A stretch of 64,000 nucleotides of DNA from Marinobacter flavimaris (GTDB lineage Bacteria; Pseudomonadota; Gammaproteobacteria; Pseudomonadales; Oleiphilaceae). Location: NCBI RefSeq assembly GCF_002933295.1, contig NZ_PSSW01000008.1:1-64000 (forward strand). The letters run 5' to 3'. Positions within the stretch are counted from its first letter, which is position 1. Each line of letters starts with the position of its first letter. Both the position numbers and the translations under genes were made by a program. The notes under the pieces are model-generated. The model searched no databases and had not been told where the DNA came from. It worked only from the letters and a program-made list of their open reading frames with translations. Below, in pieces: positions 8,802 to 17,524 of the stretch.

Positions 8802-9797
8802 ATGTTTGATCAACGGAAAGACATAAGGCTCCCTGCCGAAACCCCGCCACAACTCATAGTGGTGATCGATACAGAAGAAGAGTTCGACTGGAATGCCGAA
8901 CCTGATTCAGAAGCCAATGGCGTATCCGCCATGGCCCACATTGATCGAGCCCAGGCGATTTTTAATGAGTATGGCATCAAGCCCTGCTACGTCATTGATT
9001 ATCCGGTTGCCAGTAAGCCGGAGGGATACGGACTACTTAAAGGGTTTGCAGAAAAAGGGCAGTGCGAAATCGGTGCCCACCTGCACCCCTGGGTGAACCC
9101 ACCCATTGAAGAAACGCTTTCCAGGCCAAACACCTATCCGGGCAATCTGCCGGAAGTGCTGGAACGCAAAAAGCTCCAGACGCTGCGTGACACGATTCGC
9201 GAAAACTTAGGTTCTGCGCCCGTTGCCTATAAAGCAGGTCGTTACGGGTTCGGACCCAATACAACGGGGATTCTGCAGGAATTGGGGTTCAATATTGATC
9301 TTTCTGTCTGCCCGCCGCTGGATTCCAGAGCCGATGGAGGGCCAGATTATCGACGGTTCGATGCTCACCCGTTCTGGTTCGGGGGCAGCGAGAAGCCAAT
9401 CCTTGAGTTGCCCTGTACCGGTGGGTTCATCGGATGGGCCAACGCGGCGGCGATTCCTTTATTCGAGACTGCCCAGGCGCTCCGAAAGTTCAAGGCTCCG
9501 GGAATCCTTTCCCGGCTTGGTGCCGTGGACAGGTTGATGCTCTCACCAGAGGGCTTTAGTCCGGCAGAGCACATCAAACTTACCCGTGCGTTGTACAGGC
9601 AAGGGGTTCGGACTTTCACCTGGAGCTTCCACAGCCCCAGTGTCGTACCTGGGAATACTACATACGTTCAGGACGACGCCCAGCTTCGGGAGTTCCTGGA
9701 CAGTTTCCGGCGTTATTTCGATTTCTTTTTTAATGAGTTAGGTGGCCAGGCTTCAACGCCTGTTCGCATTCGTAAGCTTATGGAGAGTATGGCATGA
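8802..9797 (+). CDS. polysaccharide deacetylase family protein
   Basis: 331 residues, no signal peptide. NodB-like motif 1 as VVIDTEEEFDW (residues 20-30) and a metal-site candidate GAHLHPW (about 91-97); later KAGRYGFGP and TFTWSFHSP resemble the distal motifs. It differs clearly from the deacetylase at 1709-2617, so the locus has two deacetylases, perhaps for different sugars. Overlaps the carbamoyltransferase start by four bases (ATGA). Confidence 0.8.
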   Translation: MFDQRKDIRLPAETPPQLIVVIDTEEEFDWNAEPDSEANGVSAMAHIDRAQAIFNEYGIKPCYVIDYPVASKPEGYGLLKGFAEKGQCEIGAHLHPWVNPPIEETLSRPNTYPGNLPEVLERKKLQTLRDTIRENLGSAPVAYKAGRYGFGPNTTGILQELGFNIDLSVCPPLDSRADGGPDYRRFDAHPFWFGGSEKPILELPCTGGFIGWANAAAIPLFETAQALRKFKAPGILSRLGAVDRLMLSPEGFSPAEHIKLTRALYRQGVRTFTWSFHSPSVVPGNTTYVQDDAQLREFLDSFRRYFDFFFNELGGQASTPVRIRKLMESMA

Positions 9798-11620
9798 AGG
9801 CGCTCGGGATTTCCCCGCTAGACAAGGATTCAACCGTTTCGATCGTTGAAGACGGCAACATTCTGTTTGCCGCTGGAGAGGAGCGTTTCTCCAGAACAAA
9901 GCAACAATCCGGTTTTCCAAAGCTGGCTCTTGAAAAGGCCCTGGCCTACACCGGCCTCTCCATCAGTGACTTCGATCAGGTTTGTTACCCATTCCTGACC
10001 TGGGAGAACGAGCAAAAGCTGTTCTCCAAAAATCTTGAAGACGAAAGGGCGTTCATCAAGGAATTCCATCCGAGAGATTTGGCGCCGCAGATAAAAGACG
10101 CTCTGGGCCGGGTTCCAGATCGGAACGAACCTATCCATGGACTGGAGCATCCGAATGCCATTATGGAGAAGGGCTTTCTACATAGCTCTTATTACAGTAT
10201 GGCTGGCGCGCAAAAACTGGCCTCAAATAATGCCGCTCTAAAATCCTCACGCCAGTGGGGCGAAGCCGCGACCGAATCTTTCCAGCATTGGGAAAAGGAT
10301 CTGACAGAAGGTCTGGCCGAGATGGGTTGGACAAAGCCTGTTAAGCGCATGGACCACCATCTGTCTCATGCCGCCAACAGTTTCTTTTGCAGCGGGTTCG
10401 AGCGGGCACTGTGTGTAACTCTGGACGGCTATGGGTCTGGCCTTGCTGGTTCCGTGAGCGAAGGGCGGGATGGCAAGATTCGTCGTTTGCATGGACTGCC
10501 ATTCCCCAACTCGCTGGGCACGCTTTATGAGCATGTGACATCAAGCCTCGGCTTCAAACCGAGCCGCCATGAGGGAAAAATCGTAGGCCTTGCCTCCTAT
10601 GGAGACCCGTCAATTCTCGGCGATATTCTGCTTTCCCGAATCGACGAAACGCCGGGCGATTTTCGTATTTATGAAGCCAATAACGTTTACTTCTCCCGCT
10701 ATCTTGCTTCCAAGTTTCCGAAAATAGATGTTGCCGCCGCCTATCAGTATGTTCTGGAAAAAGTAGCGACTAACTATATTCGCTATTGGGTCCAGAAAAC
10801 CGGCATAGATACCATCGTTCTCTCCGGCGGGGTAACAGCCAACGTCAAGCTGAATCAGCGAATCTTTGAAATTGAAGGTGTTAATCACATCTTTGTGTAC
10901 CCGAACATGGGGGACGGAGGATGTGGAACCGGAGCGGCGCTTTATCACAGCTGGCCGGGTGGTGTTAAACCCTCGATTTCCAGCGCCTACATGGGCCCTG
11001 ATTACTCGGAGGCGGAAATTGAAAAAGCTCTTCAGGCTGAAGGCCTTGAGTACCAGCGTCCTCAGAATCTCGCTGCCGAAGTGGCCGCATTGATACATGG
11101 TGGTGAGGTGGTTGCCCGTTTCGATGGCCGGATGGAATACGGCCCAAGAGCTCTCGGTAACCGGTCAATCATGTACCACGCCAGGGAACCTGAAGTTAAC
11201 CAGTGGCTCAACAAACGTCTTGGCCGTACAGAATTCATGCCCTTTGCGCCAGTGACTCTCTATGAGGCGAGAGAAAAGTGTTACCACAATATTCGTGGTG
11301 CGGAACATGCTGCCGAGTTCATGACCATTACCTTTGACTGCACCGAGTTCATGCGGGAAAACTGTCCGGCTGCGGTACACGTTGACGGCACCGCCCGCCC
11401 TCAACTGATTCAGCGGGAGGTGAATCCGGGCTATTACGATATTCTCAAAGAGTACGAAAAACTCAGTGGCATACCGAGCCTGATCAATACCAGCTTTAAT
11501 ATGCACGAGGAACCCATCGTGGATTCTCCGGAGGATGGGGTTCGTGCTTTCCTGCAAGGCGCTCTGGATTACCTGGCTATCGGGCCGTTCCTGGTGAAAC
11601 ACCCCAGCCCACAGCACTGA
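9794..11620 (+). CDS. carbamoyltransferase, NodU/CmcH family
   Basis: 608 residues, normal for the family. N-terminal ASKHA-like domain (MKALGISPLDKDSTVSIVED; MDHHLSHAANSFFCSG with paired His; LDGYGSG; ILSGG-like VLSGGVTANVKLNQ) and a C-terminal YrdC-like part (GRMEYGPRALGNRSI; PSLINTSFNMHEEP). It should transfer a carbamoyl group from carbamoyl phosphate to a sugar hydroxyl of the polymer. The substrate donor is the product of carB, whose 3' end lies at the left edge of the window. Confidence 0.9.
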   Translation: MKALGISPLDKDSTVSIVEDGNILFAAGEERFSRTKQQSGFPKLALEKALAYTGLSISDFDQVCYPFLTWENEQKLFSKNLEDERAFIKEFHPRDLAPQIKDALGRVPDRNEPIHGLEHPNAIMEKGFLHSSYYSMAGAQKLASNNAALKSSRQWGEAATESFQHWEKDLTEGLAEMGWTKPVKRMDHHLSHAANSFFCSGFERALCVTLDGYGSGLAGSVSEGRDGKIRRLHGLPFPNSLGTLYEHVTSSLGFKPSRHEGKIVGLASYGDPSILGDILLSRIDETPGDFRIYEANNVYFSRYLASKFPKIDVAAAYQYVLEKVATNYIRYWVQKTGIDTIVLSGGVTANVKLNQRIFEIEGVNHIFVYPNMGDGGCGTGAALYHSWPGGVKPSISSAYMGPDYSEAEIEKALQAEGLEYQRPQNLAAEVAALIHGGEVVARFDGRMEYGPRALGNRSIMYHAREPEVNQWLNKRLGRTEFMPFAPVTLYEAREKCYHNIRGAEHAAEFMTITFDCTEFMRENCPAAVHVDGTARPQLIQREVNPGYYDILKEYEKLSGIPSLINTSFNMHEEPIVDSPEDGVRAFLQGALDYLAIGPFLVKHPSPQH

Positions 11621-11644
11621 TTTCAGGCTAACGGAAGTAACGCG

Positions 11645-12772
11645 ATGACAGCAGGATTGCTGACAGTGACAAGAGAGCCAGCGGCAGGCAGCGCGCAACT
11701 TCGTGATGACTGGCTTGATCTCGAGGGCCGTGCATCGCCCACGGTCTTTCTTTCGTGGCAATGGCTGGGGCATTGGCTACATGTTTATCAGCCCCGGGCC
11801 TCGGTGTTGCGTGTAAAGGAAGGCGAGCGGCTCGTTGGCTTGGGATTGGTCGTGGAGACCGATGAGCGTCGCCATGGTGTCATGAAATCCCGTTGCCTGA
11901 GGTTGCATCAAACCGGCCACAAGCTGCTTGATCAGATCTGGATAGAATACAACGGATTTCTGGCTGAACACGGCAAGGAAGACGCGGTGGCCGATGCTTG
12001 TCTGCAGTATTTGTGTAATTCCATGCCGGATTGGGACGAATTCGTTATCGGCGCGATTGATGCGGAAGAAGCGGAGCGTTACGCCCGGATTACGGGCTTG
12101 CACAAACACCTTCGTTGGGAAGCGCCTTGTTTCGGTGTAGATCTTGATCACCTCAGACGAACCGGCGGGCGATACCTCGACACCCTGTCAAGAAACACCC
12201 GCCACCAGATCAATCGCTGCTACCGGTTGTACCAGCAGCAGGGCGATGTACGCCTGGCTCGCCCGGATTCGGTGGAGGAGGCCCTGGCATTGTTTGACCG
12301 AATCGGTCCAAGGCACCTTGAGCGATGGGGTTCAGGCCCGGACCAGAGCGGGTTTGCGAACCCGGATTTCGTGCGTTTTCACCGCGAGCTGATTCGCTTC
12401 CAATGGCCTGATGGCGGGGTAGACCTGGTATCGCTCATGGTCGGTGATGAAGAAATCGCCTCTTTCTACAATCTTGTTTACAACCAGGTGGTTTATTTCT
12501 ACCTGGGCGGTATGGAAGCGGAGACCGATAATCGTTTGAAGCCCGGATTGCTGGGCCACAGCCTTTGTATTGAAGACTATCGCCACCACGGTTTTCACTA
12601 TTACGATTTTATGGGAGGCGATGAGCGCTACAAGTCCAATCTGGGGCATTTGCATCGGCACCTTGTACAAATCTCCCTACAGAGGGCGCGCTTCAAACTC
12701 AAACTGGAAGACGTGGCACGCCGTGCCAGGAATCGCTGGATCAGGGAGGCGGGAGATGGTCATGAGCGCTGA
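11645..12772 (+). CDS. FemAB/GNAT-fold acyl- or aminoacyl-transferase (CelD/BcsL-like)
   Basis: 375 residues in the double-GNAT arrangement. The second half has LSRNTRHQINRCYR, the conserved basic helix, then VYFYLGGMEAETDNRLKPG and YYDFMGGDERYK, typical of CelD-type transferases in EPS loci. Likely decorates the glycan or an associated protein with an acyl or amino-acid group; the substrate is unknown. Its 3' end overlaps the next FemAB gene by 17 bases. Confidence 0.78.
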   Translation: MTAGLLTVTREPAAGSAQLRDDWLDLEGRASPTVFLSWQWLGHWLHVYQPRASVLRVKEGERLVGLGLVVETDERRHGVMKSRCLRLHQTGHKLLDQIWIEYNGFLAEHGKEDAVADACLQYLCNSMPDWDEFVIGAIDAEEAERYARITGLHKHLRWEAPCFGVDLDHLRRTGGRYLDTLSRNTRHQINRCYRLYQQQGDVRLARPDSVEEALALFDRIGPRHLERWGSGPDQSGFANPDFVRFHRELIRFQWPDGGVDLVSLMVGDEEIASFYNLVYNQVVYFYLGGMEAETDNRLKPGLLGHSLCIEDYRHHGFHYYDFMGGDERYKSNLGHLHRHLVQISLQRARFKLKLEDVARRARNRWIREAGDGHER

Positions 12773-13838
12773 ACTGCAGGCTCGGGTGTCGCGAATGAGC
12801 GTTTATCCCATTGAAGAGTACGATGCATACGTGTCCCGATCCCCGAAGGCGACGCCGTACCACAGCAGTGGCTGGTTACAGGCCGCGGAAAGAGCCTACC
12901 ACCATACCGCCTGGTTGGTTACGGTGCACCGGGACGGCAGCTTGTGTGGTGTTTTGCCGTTGGTGGAGGTAAAGCCTCCCGTCGGTTTGAAAAGCCTTGT
13001 TTCGCTGCCTTTCTGTGATCTGGGCGGGCCCCTTGCCGATGACGACGACGTGCGGCACCTGCTAGTGGCAGAAGCTAAAGCACTGGCGGGCACCAACAAG
13101 GCGAGGTTGCTGGAGATTCGAGAGGGCGGCGAAGCCCTGGACGAGGTACAAACCGATTCCGCATCCGGGAAAGTGCGAATGCTATGCCCGTTGCCGCAAA
13201 CCTCTGAAGCCCTTTTCAAAAGCTATAAACCCAAACTTCGCAGCCAGATCCGAAAAGCCGAGAAAAACGGCCTGAGAGCCGAGATAAGAACTGACATTGA
13301 AGCCGTGGACCCGTTTTATCAGGTATTTGCCTGGAATATGCGGCGGTTGGGCTCCCCTGTTCACAGCCAGGCGTGGTTCCGGGAAATGAAGCTGGCGTTC
13401 GGTGATCAGATGCTGGTTGGCCTGGTATTCCTGGAGGATCAGCCGGTCGGAGCGGGAATAGTGCTTTTGGCCGGGAACCAGGCATGCATACCCTGGGCAT
13501 CGACACTGGAACAGCACAACCATCTGGCGCCGAACATGCTCCTTTACTGGGCGCTGCTGAGTCATGTGTGCGACCAAGGTTGCCAGGTGTTCGATTTCGG
13601 CCGTTCAACGATGGGTGAGGGAACGTACCGATTCAAAAAGCAGTGGGGCGCGAAACCCTATGAGCTGGTCTGGACAGACTGGATAGCGGACGAGGGTACC
13701 CATCAAGCCGTCAACAAGATCCAAAAGCAAACCGCAGGCTCCCGTTTACGGCCCCTCGTGGAGAGACTCTGGCGAAGACTGCCTCTGGCATTAGCCAACT
13801 GGGTAGGCCCAAAACTGAGGCGTTACATCACCTTATGA
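12756..13838 (+). CDS. FemAB-like protein of the XrtA/PEP-CTERM system
   Basis: About 360 residues from the ATG at 12756 (GGGAGG six bases before); an ATG two codons later is equally possible. KSYKPKLRSQIRKAEKNGL and the tail block FDFGRSTMGEGTYRFKKQWG are the hallmarks of the FemAB-related family seen in exosortase loci. FemAB enzymes use aminoacyl-tRNA to add residues to peptidoglycan; here the acceptor is unknown. Starts inside the previous gene and ends overlapping the glycosyltransferase start by four bases. Confidence 0.85.
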   Translation: MVMSAELQARVSRMSVYPIEEYDAYVSRSPKATPYHSSGWLQAAERAYHHTAWLVTVHRDGSLCGVLPLVEVKPPVGLKSLVSLPFCDLGGPLADDDDVRHLLVAEAKALAGTNKARLLEIREGGEALDEVQTDSASGKVRMLCPLPQTSEALFKSYKPKLRSQIRKAEKNGLRAEIRTDIEAVDPFYQVFAWNMRRLGSPVHSQAWFREMKLAFGDQMLVGLVFLEDQPVGAGIVLLAGNQACIPWASTLEQHNHLAPNMLLYWALLSHVCDQGCQVFDFGRSTMGEGTYRFKKQWGAKPYELVWTDWIADEGTHQAVNKIQKQTAGSRLRPLVERLWRRLPLALANWVGPKLRRYITL

Positions 13839-15016
13839 TTTTTGTGCTCGTAGTTACCGTCGTTTGCCTGTTGATTCCGGTGTACGTTTATTTCGGCTAC
13901 CCGGCGCTGCTGTGGATGTTCACTCGTGGTAAGCCGGCCATCACACACCTGCGCGAGGATTCGTTTCCCTCGGTGGCGCTGATCATCTCCTGTTACAACG
14001 AGGCGGATGTTATTCGCGAAAAACTCCGAAATGCCCTGGAACTGGATTACCCGAAAGACCGACTCCGGATTATTGTAGTTTCAGACGGTTCCGATGATGG
14101 CACCGATGACCTGGTACGGGAATTTTCCGATGACGGTGTTTTGCTTATCCGCCAGGAGGGGCGTCTCGGGAAAACCATGGGGATCAACCTGGCCATGGAA
14201 CAGGTGCCTGAAGCGGTGACGGTCTTCAGTGATGCGAACGCCATGTATGCCCCGGATGCCATTTCAAAACTGGTGCGCAATCTGGCAGACCCCAAGGTGG
14301 GGTATGTTGTAGGGGCGGCGCTGTATACAGATGCTGATCAGGGCGCGAGTGCACAGAACGAGAACCTCTATTGGCGGTATGAACTCGCCATCAAATCCAT
14401 GGAATCCAGGCTGCATTCGGTAGTGGGTGGCGATGGTGCCATCTACGCCATTCGGACTGAACTATGGGAGCCCCTTCAGCAGCAGGATATTAATGATTTT
14501 GTGAATCCGTTGCAGATTGTTGCCAAGGGCTACCGTGGCGTGTTTGATGCCGAGGCGAAGTGTTTCGAAGAAACTGCAGGTGATTTTGATCGGGAAGTGG
14601 CTCGCAAAGAGCGGATTGTGAACCGCAGTATCAGAGGGTTGATGCGGGTTAAAGCGACCATGAACCCGCTCAGGTCTGGGGTATTTTCCTGGCAGGTCAT
14701 CTCCCACAAATTTTTGCGGTGGCTGATTCCCCTGTTCCTTGCAATCGGAGCCTTTGGCAGTGCTATCCTTGCGCTGCGCGGTTATGGCCTTTTCCAGTTG
14801 ATTGCTCTGGGCGCAATCATGTTGCTGGTGCTGGCTGCCATCGGTCACCGGTTCGATGACAAGCACACCTTGCCCGCGTGGCTGTCGGTGCCCTATTACT
14901 TTGCGATGGTGAACCTGTATGCAGTGAGGGGCATTGTTAAGGCGTTACGGGGAGACACTCAGGTGATCTGGACCAGTGCGCGTCCGGCTCAGGAGCAGGA
15001 ACAGGAGCGAGATTGA
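13835..15016 (+). CDS. membrane glycosyltransferase family 2
   Basis: 393 residues. One N-terminal membrane segment, then a GT-A domain (SVALIISCYNEADVI; VVSDGSDDGTDDLV; VFSDANAMYAPDA; VVGGDGAIYAIR; ARKERIVNRSIRGL as the QxxRW-like block) and three C-terminal membrane segments from about residue 290. Architecture is that of cellulose-synthase-like processive or polyprenyl-linked transferases. Sugar not predictable. Stop TGA and the next ATG share two bases (TGATG). Confidence 0.88.
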   Translation: MIFVLVVTVVCLLIPVYVYFGYPALLWMFTRGKPAITHLREDSFPSVALIISCYNEADVIREKLRNALELDYPKDRLRIIVVSDGSDDGTDDLVREFSDDGVLLIRQEGRLGKTMGINLAMEQVPEAVTVFSDANAMYAPDAISKLVRNLADPKVGYVVGAALYTDADQGASAQNENLYWRYELAIKSMESRLHSVVGGDGAIYAIRTELWEPLQQQDINDFVNPLQIVAKGYRGVFDAEAKCFEETAGDFDREVARKERIVNRSIRGLMRVKATMNPLRSGVFSWQVISHKFLRWLIPLFLAIGAFGSAILALRGYGLFQLIALGAIMLLVLAAIGHRFDDKHTLPAWLSVPYYFAMVNLYAVRGIVKALRGDTQVIWTSARPAQEQEQERD

Positions 15017-16344
15017 TGTCGAAGTTTGCGCTTCTATTTTTGCTGGTTTTTTTTGGTGGGATTGTTGCGGCGTTGACCTACAGCGGTGTTTCCGCTTTTG
15101 TCCTTTATCAACTGGTTTATTTTCTGAATCCCGATGCTCGTTGGTGGTCTGCGAGTATACCAGGTCTTCGCTACTCCATGATCACCGTCTTACTGATGCT
15201 GCTGGTATTGGCGTCACGTTATAAGGAATATTCAAATATCAGTCCCTGGAGCCGTATGCCGGCTATCCGGTGGGCTGTTTTATTGTTGTTAATGTACTAC
15301 GTGGCTTTTAATTTCGCAGTCAACTTGCCGATGCATAAGATGTTTGTCTTTGAGTTTCTGAAGTTGATTATCATAGTTATGATTGCTTATAAGTTGATAA
15401 ATACAGAGCGTGCTTTAAATGCGGTGCTTTGGGCTTATGTGATAGGTGCAACCTATATTGGGTATCTGGCTCATATTACAGGTAGGAATTTTCAGGGGCG
15501 AGTTGAAGGTATAGGTATGGTTGATGCGCCAGATGCTAATGATACAGCCGCCGCCTTGGTTCCTGCGGCTGTCATCCTGATGTATTTTGCATGGATGGGT
15601 AATAAGAAAACCAAGCTTCTTGCTTTGTTTTGTGGCGCACTCATTGCTAACGGTATCGTTTTAATTAATAGCCGGGGCTCATTCCTTGGTGTGGTTGTAA
15701 GTCTCTCTGTTTTTCTTGGATATATGATATTTTCTCGCTACCAGAAGAAGGGGCAGAGGTCCGCAGCGTTCTTAATGATAGTTCTGGCAGTGGGGGGGGG
15801 GGTATATGTCACTGATGACCTTTTTTGGGAAAGGATGCAAACGATAAAGTCCGAAGATCAGGCTGAAAGTGGTGCCAGTCGGACAGCCTTTTGGTGGGCG
15901 ACATTTGATATTATGGAAGACAACCCGATGGGCGTGGGAATCTTTGGATATCAGAGCCTCGCTTCTGTTTACATGGATGATTATACACGCGGAGGTGTAG
16001 AGAATCGTGCAGTTCATTCTATGTGGTTTCAGGGGCTCTCAGAAGTGGGTTGGATTGGATTTTTCTTTTTTTTGATGATGCTTCTCAGTTTGTACAAAGC
16101 CTCGTACAAGGCAAAAAAGTTTGTACTGTCCGAGGGTGAGAGCGAACGATATTTTAAGTTATTGGCTCTCGAATGTGCTCTTTTAGGATACCTTGTCGCT
16201 GGCACGTTTATTGACCGGTTCAGAGCAGAGGTGCTTTATTGGATGGTCTTGTTCTTGGCAGTGGCGATTAATATCTACTATCTAAGGTTTCAGGAAGCAT
16301 TAGTTGCTAAACAGGATCGGCACAGTGCGCAACGGCTTGGATAA
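15016..16344 (+). CDS. O-antigen ligase / polysaccharide polymerase (Wzy-like), XrtA-type
   Basis: About 442 residues, 10-12 predicted membrane segments, with the periplasmic loop of the Wzy_C family (SGASRTAFWWATFDI, GVGIFGYQSL, AVHSMWFQGLSEVGW: Arg and His residues thought to be catalytic). It should polymerise repeat units or ligate the chain. The start at 15016 overlaps the preceding stop; a TTG one codon earlier is possible. The gene is less GC-rich than its neighbours and contains an uninterrupted run of 11 G (15792-15802) coding VGGGV, the longest homopolymer noticed in the window. Confidence 0.88.
   Translation: MSKFALLFLLVFFGGIVAALTYSGVSAFVLYQLVYFLNPDARWWSASIPGLRYSMITVLLMLLVLASRYKEYSNISPWSRMPAIRWAVLLLLMYYVAFNFAVNLPMHKMFVFEFLKLIIIVMIAYKLINTERALNAVLWAYVIGATYIGYLAHITGRNFQGRVEGIGMVDAPDANDTAAALVPAAVILMYFAWMGNKKTKLLALFCGALIANGIVLINSRGSFLGVVVSLSVFLGYMIFSRYQKKGQRSAAFLMIVLAVGGGVYVTDDLFWERMQTIKSEDQAESGASRTAFWWATFDIMEDNPMGVGIFGYQSLASVYMDDYTRGGVENRAVHSMWFQGLSEVGWIGFFFFLMMLLSLYKASYKAKKFVLSEGESERYFKLLALECALLGYLVAGTFIDRFRAEVLYWMVLFLAVAINIYYLRFQEALVAKQDRHSAQRLG
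15792..15802 (+). repeat. poly-G tract (11 G) inside the polymerase gene
   Basis: Eleven G in a row, about codon 259 of the polymerase. A gain or loss of one G would shift the frame and remove the C-terminal 40 percent of the protein. The reading frame is intact (ON) at 11. Confidence 0.9.
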
Positions 16345-16357
16345 AAAGGATAACCGA

Positions 16358-17521
16358 ATGAAAAAGCTGAATGTGCTTCAGTTTATTACCCCGGCAGGTT
16401 TCTACGGAGCCGAACGATGGGTGCTGGCATTTGCAAACAACGTCGATAACAGCCTTGTTCGGTGTGACCTCGCAGTAACCCGGGAGTCGGAAGATCAGGA
16501 TCTGACGCTGGCCGAACTGTATCCCGTGTCAGATGAGCAGAAAGTCTACTACATGGATATGCGCGGGCGCTTCGATCTCAGGGTTATCCGCCAGCTATGC
16601 CAGATCATCCGTGACCGGGATATCCATGTGATCCATACCCATGGATACAAATCAGACATTCTCGGGCTGATAGCTGCACGGCGGACAGGTATTCGTTGTG
16701 TCAGCACGCCTCATGGCTTTTCCGGGAAGGTGGGTTTCAAGCTGGGTGCTTTCATTCGCCTGGGAACCCATATGCTCCGATATTTTGACCGGGTCGTGCC
16801 GCTGTCTGAGGAATTGATGAAAGAAATGGACCGATTTGGCGTTCCGAAAAGCCGGACCAGGTTTGTTCGCAACGGTGTTGATCTCACGGAGCTGGACTCA
16901 GCGAAGAACGACCAGACTCCCCCCAGGCATGGTTTAGATGAACGGCTGATTACGGTGGGATTCATAGGTCAGTTGATTCCCCGCAAAGGGTTGCCGGACC
17001 TGCTGGACGTATTCGATGGACTTTATCGTAAGAACCCGTCCCTTCAGCTACTGCTGCTGGGTGATGGGCGCCAGCGCCCCGGGCTGGAAGCCCGCGCCAG
17101 CGAACTTGAAAGTGAAAGTGCCATACATTTTCTTGGCTTCAGAAGTGATCGGTTGGCGTTGCTGTCCGGGTTTGACCTGTTTGTCATGACATCTTCTCTT
17201 GAAGGAATTCCCCGTTGCCTGATGGAGGCCATGGCCATGGGTGTACCTGTAGTGGCTTATGATATTCCCGGCGTAGACCAGCTTGTGAAGCACGAACATA
17301 CGGGGCTTCTCGCGCCTCACGGAGACAAAAAGTCCCTTTCAGACTGCTGCCAGCGATTGCTGGATGATCCACAACTGGCGGAAAGGCTGGTGCAGAACGC
17401 CCGAACCCTGATCGAGCAACACTATTCAGCGGCGCGCATGGCACTTGAGTATGAAGTGATCTTCCAGGAAATGACTGGAGGCGCGCACAAAGTAGCTCCA
17501 TCAACCGGCAGGGCCATCTGA
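16358..17521 (+). CDS. glycosyltransferase family 4
   Basis: About 387 residues from the ATG at 16358 (AAAGGA before it), 13 bases after the polymerase stop. GT-B fold: N-terminal half with FITPAGFYGAERWVLAFAN and VIHTHGYKSDILG, C-terminal nucleotide-sugar half with IGQLIPRKGLPDLL, LLGDGRQRPGLE and the E-x7-E block SLEGIPRCLMEAMAMGVPVV. Retaining transferase adding one sugar of the repeat unit on the cytoplasmic face; donor unknown. Confidence 0.9.
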   Translation: MKKLNVLQFITPAGFYGAERWVLAFANNVDNSLVRCDLAVTRESEDQDLTLAELYPVSDEQKVYYMDMRGRFDLRVIRQLCQIIRDRDIHVIHTHGYKSDILGLIAARRTGIRCVSTPHGFSGKVGFKLGAFIRLGTHMLRYFDRVVPLSEELMKEMDRFGVPKSRTRFVRNGVDLTELDSAKNDQTPPRHGLDERLITVGFIGQLIPRKGLPDLLDVFDGLYRKNPSLQLLLLGDGRQRPGLEARASELESESAIHFLGFRSDRLALLSGFDLFVMTSSLEGIPRCLMEAMAMGVPVVAYDIPGVDQLVKHEHTGLLAPHGDKKSLSDCCQRLLDDPQLAERLVQNARTLIEQHYSAARMALEYEVIFQEMTGGAHKVAPSTGRAI

Positions 17522-17524
17522 ATT

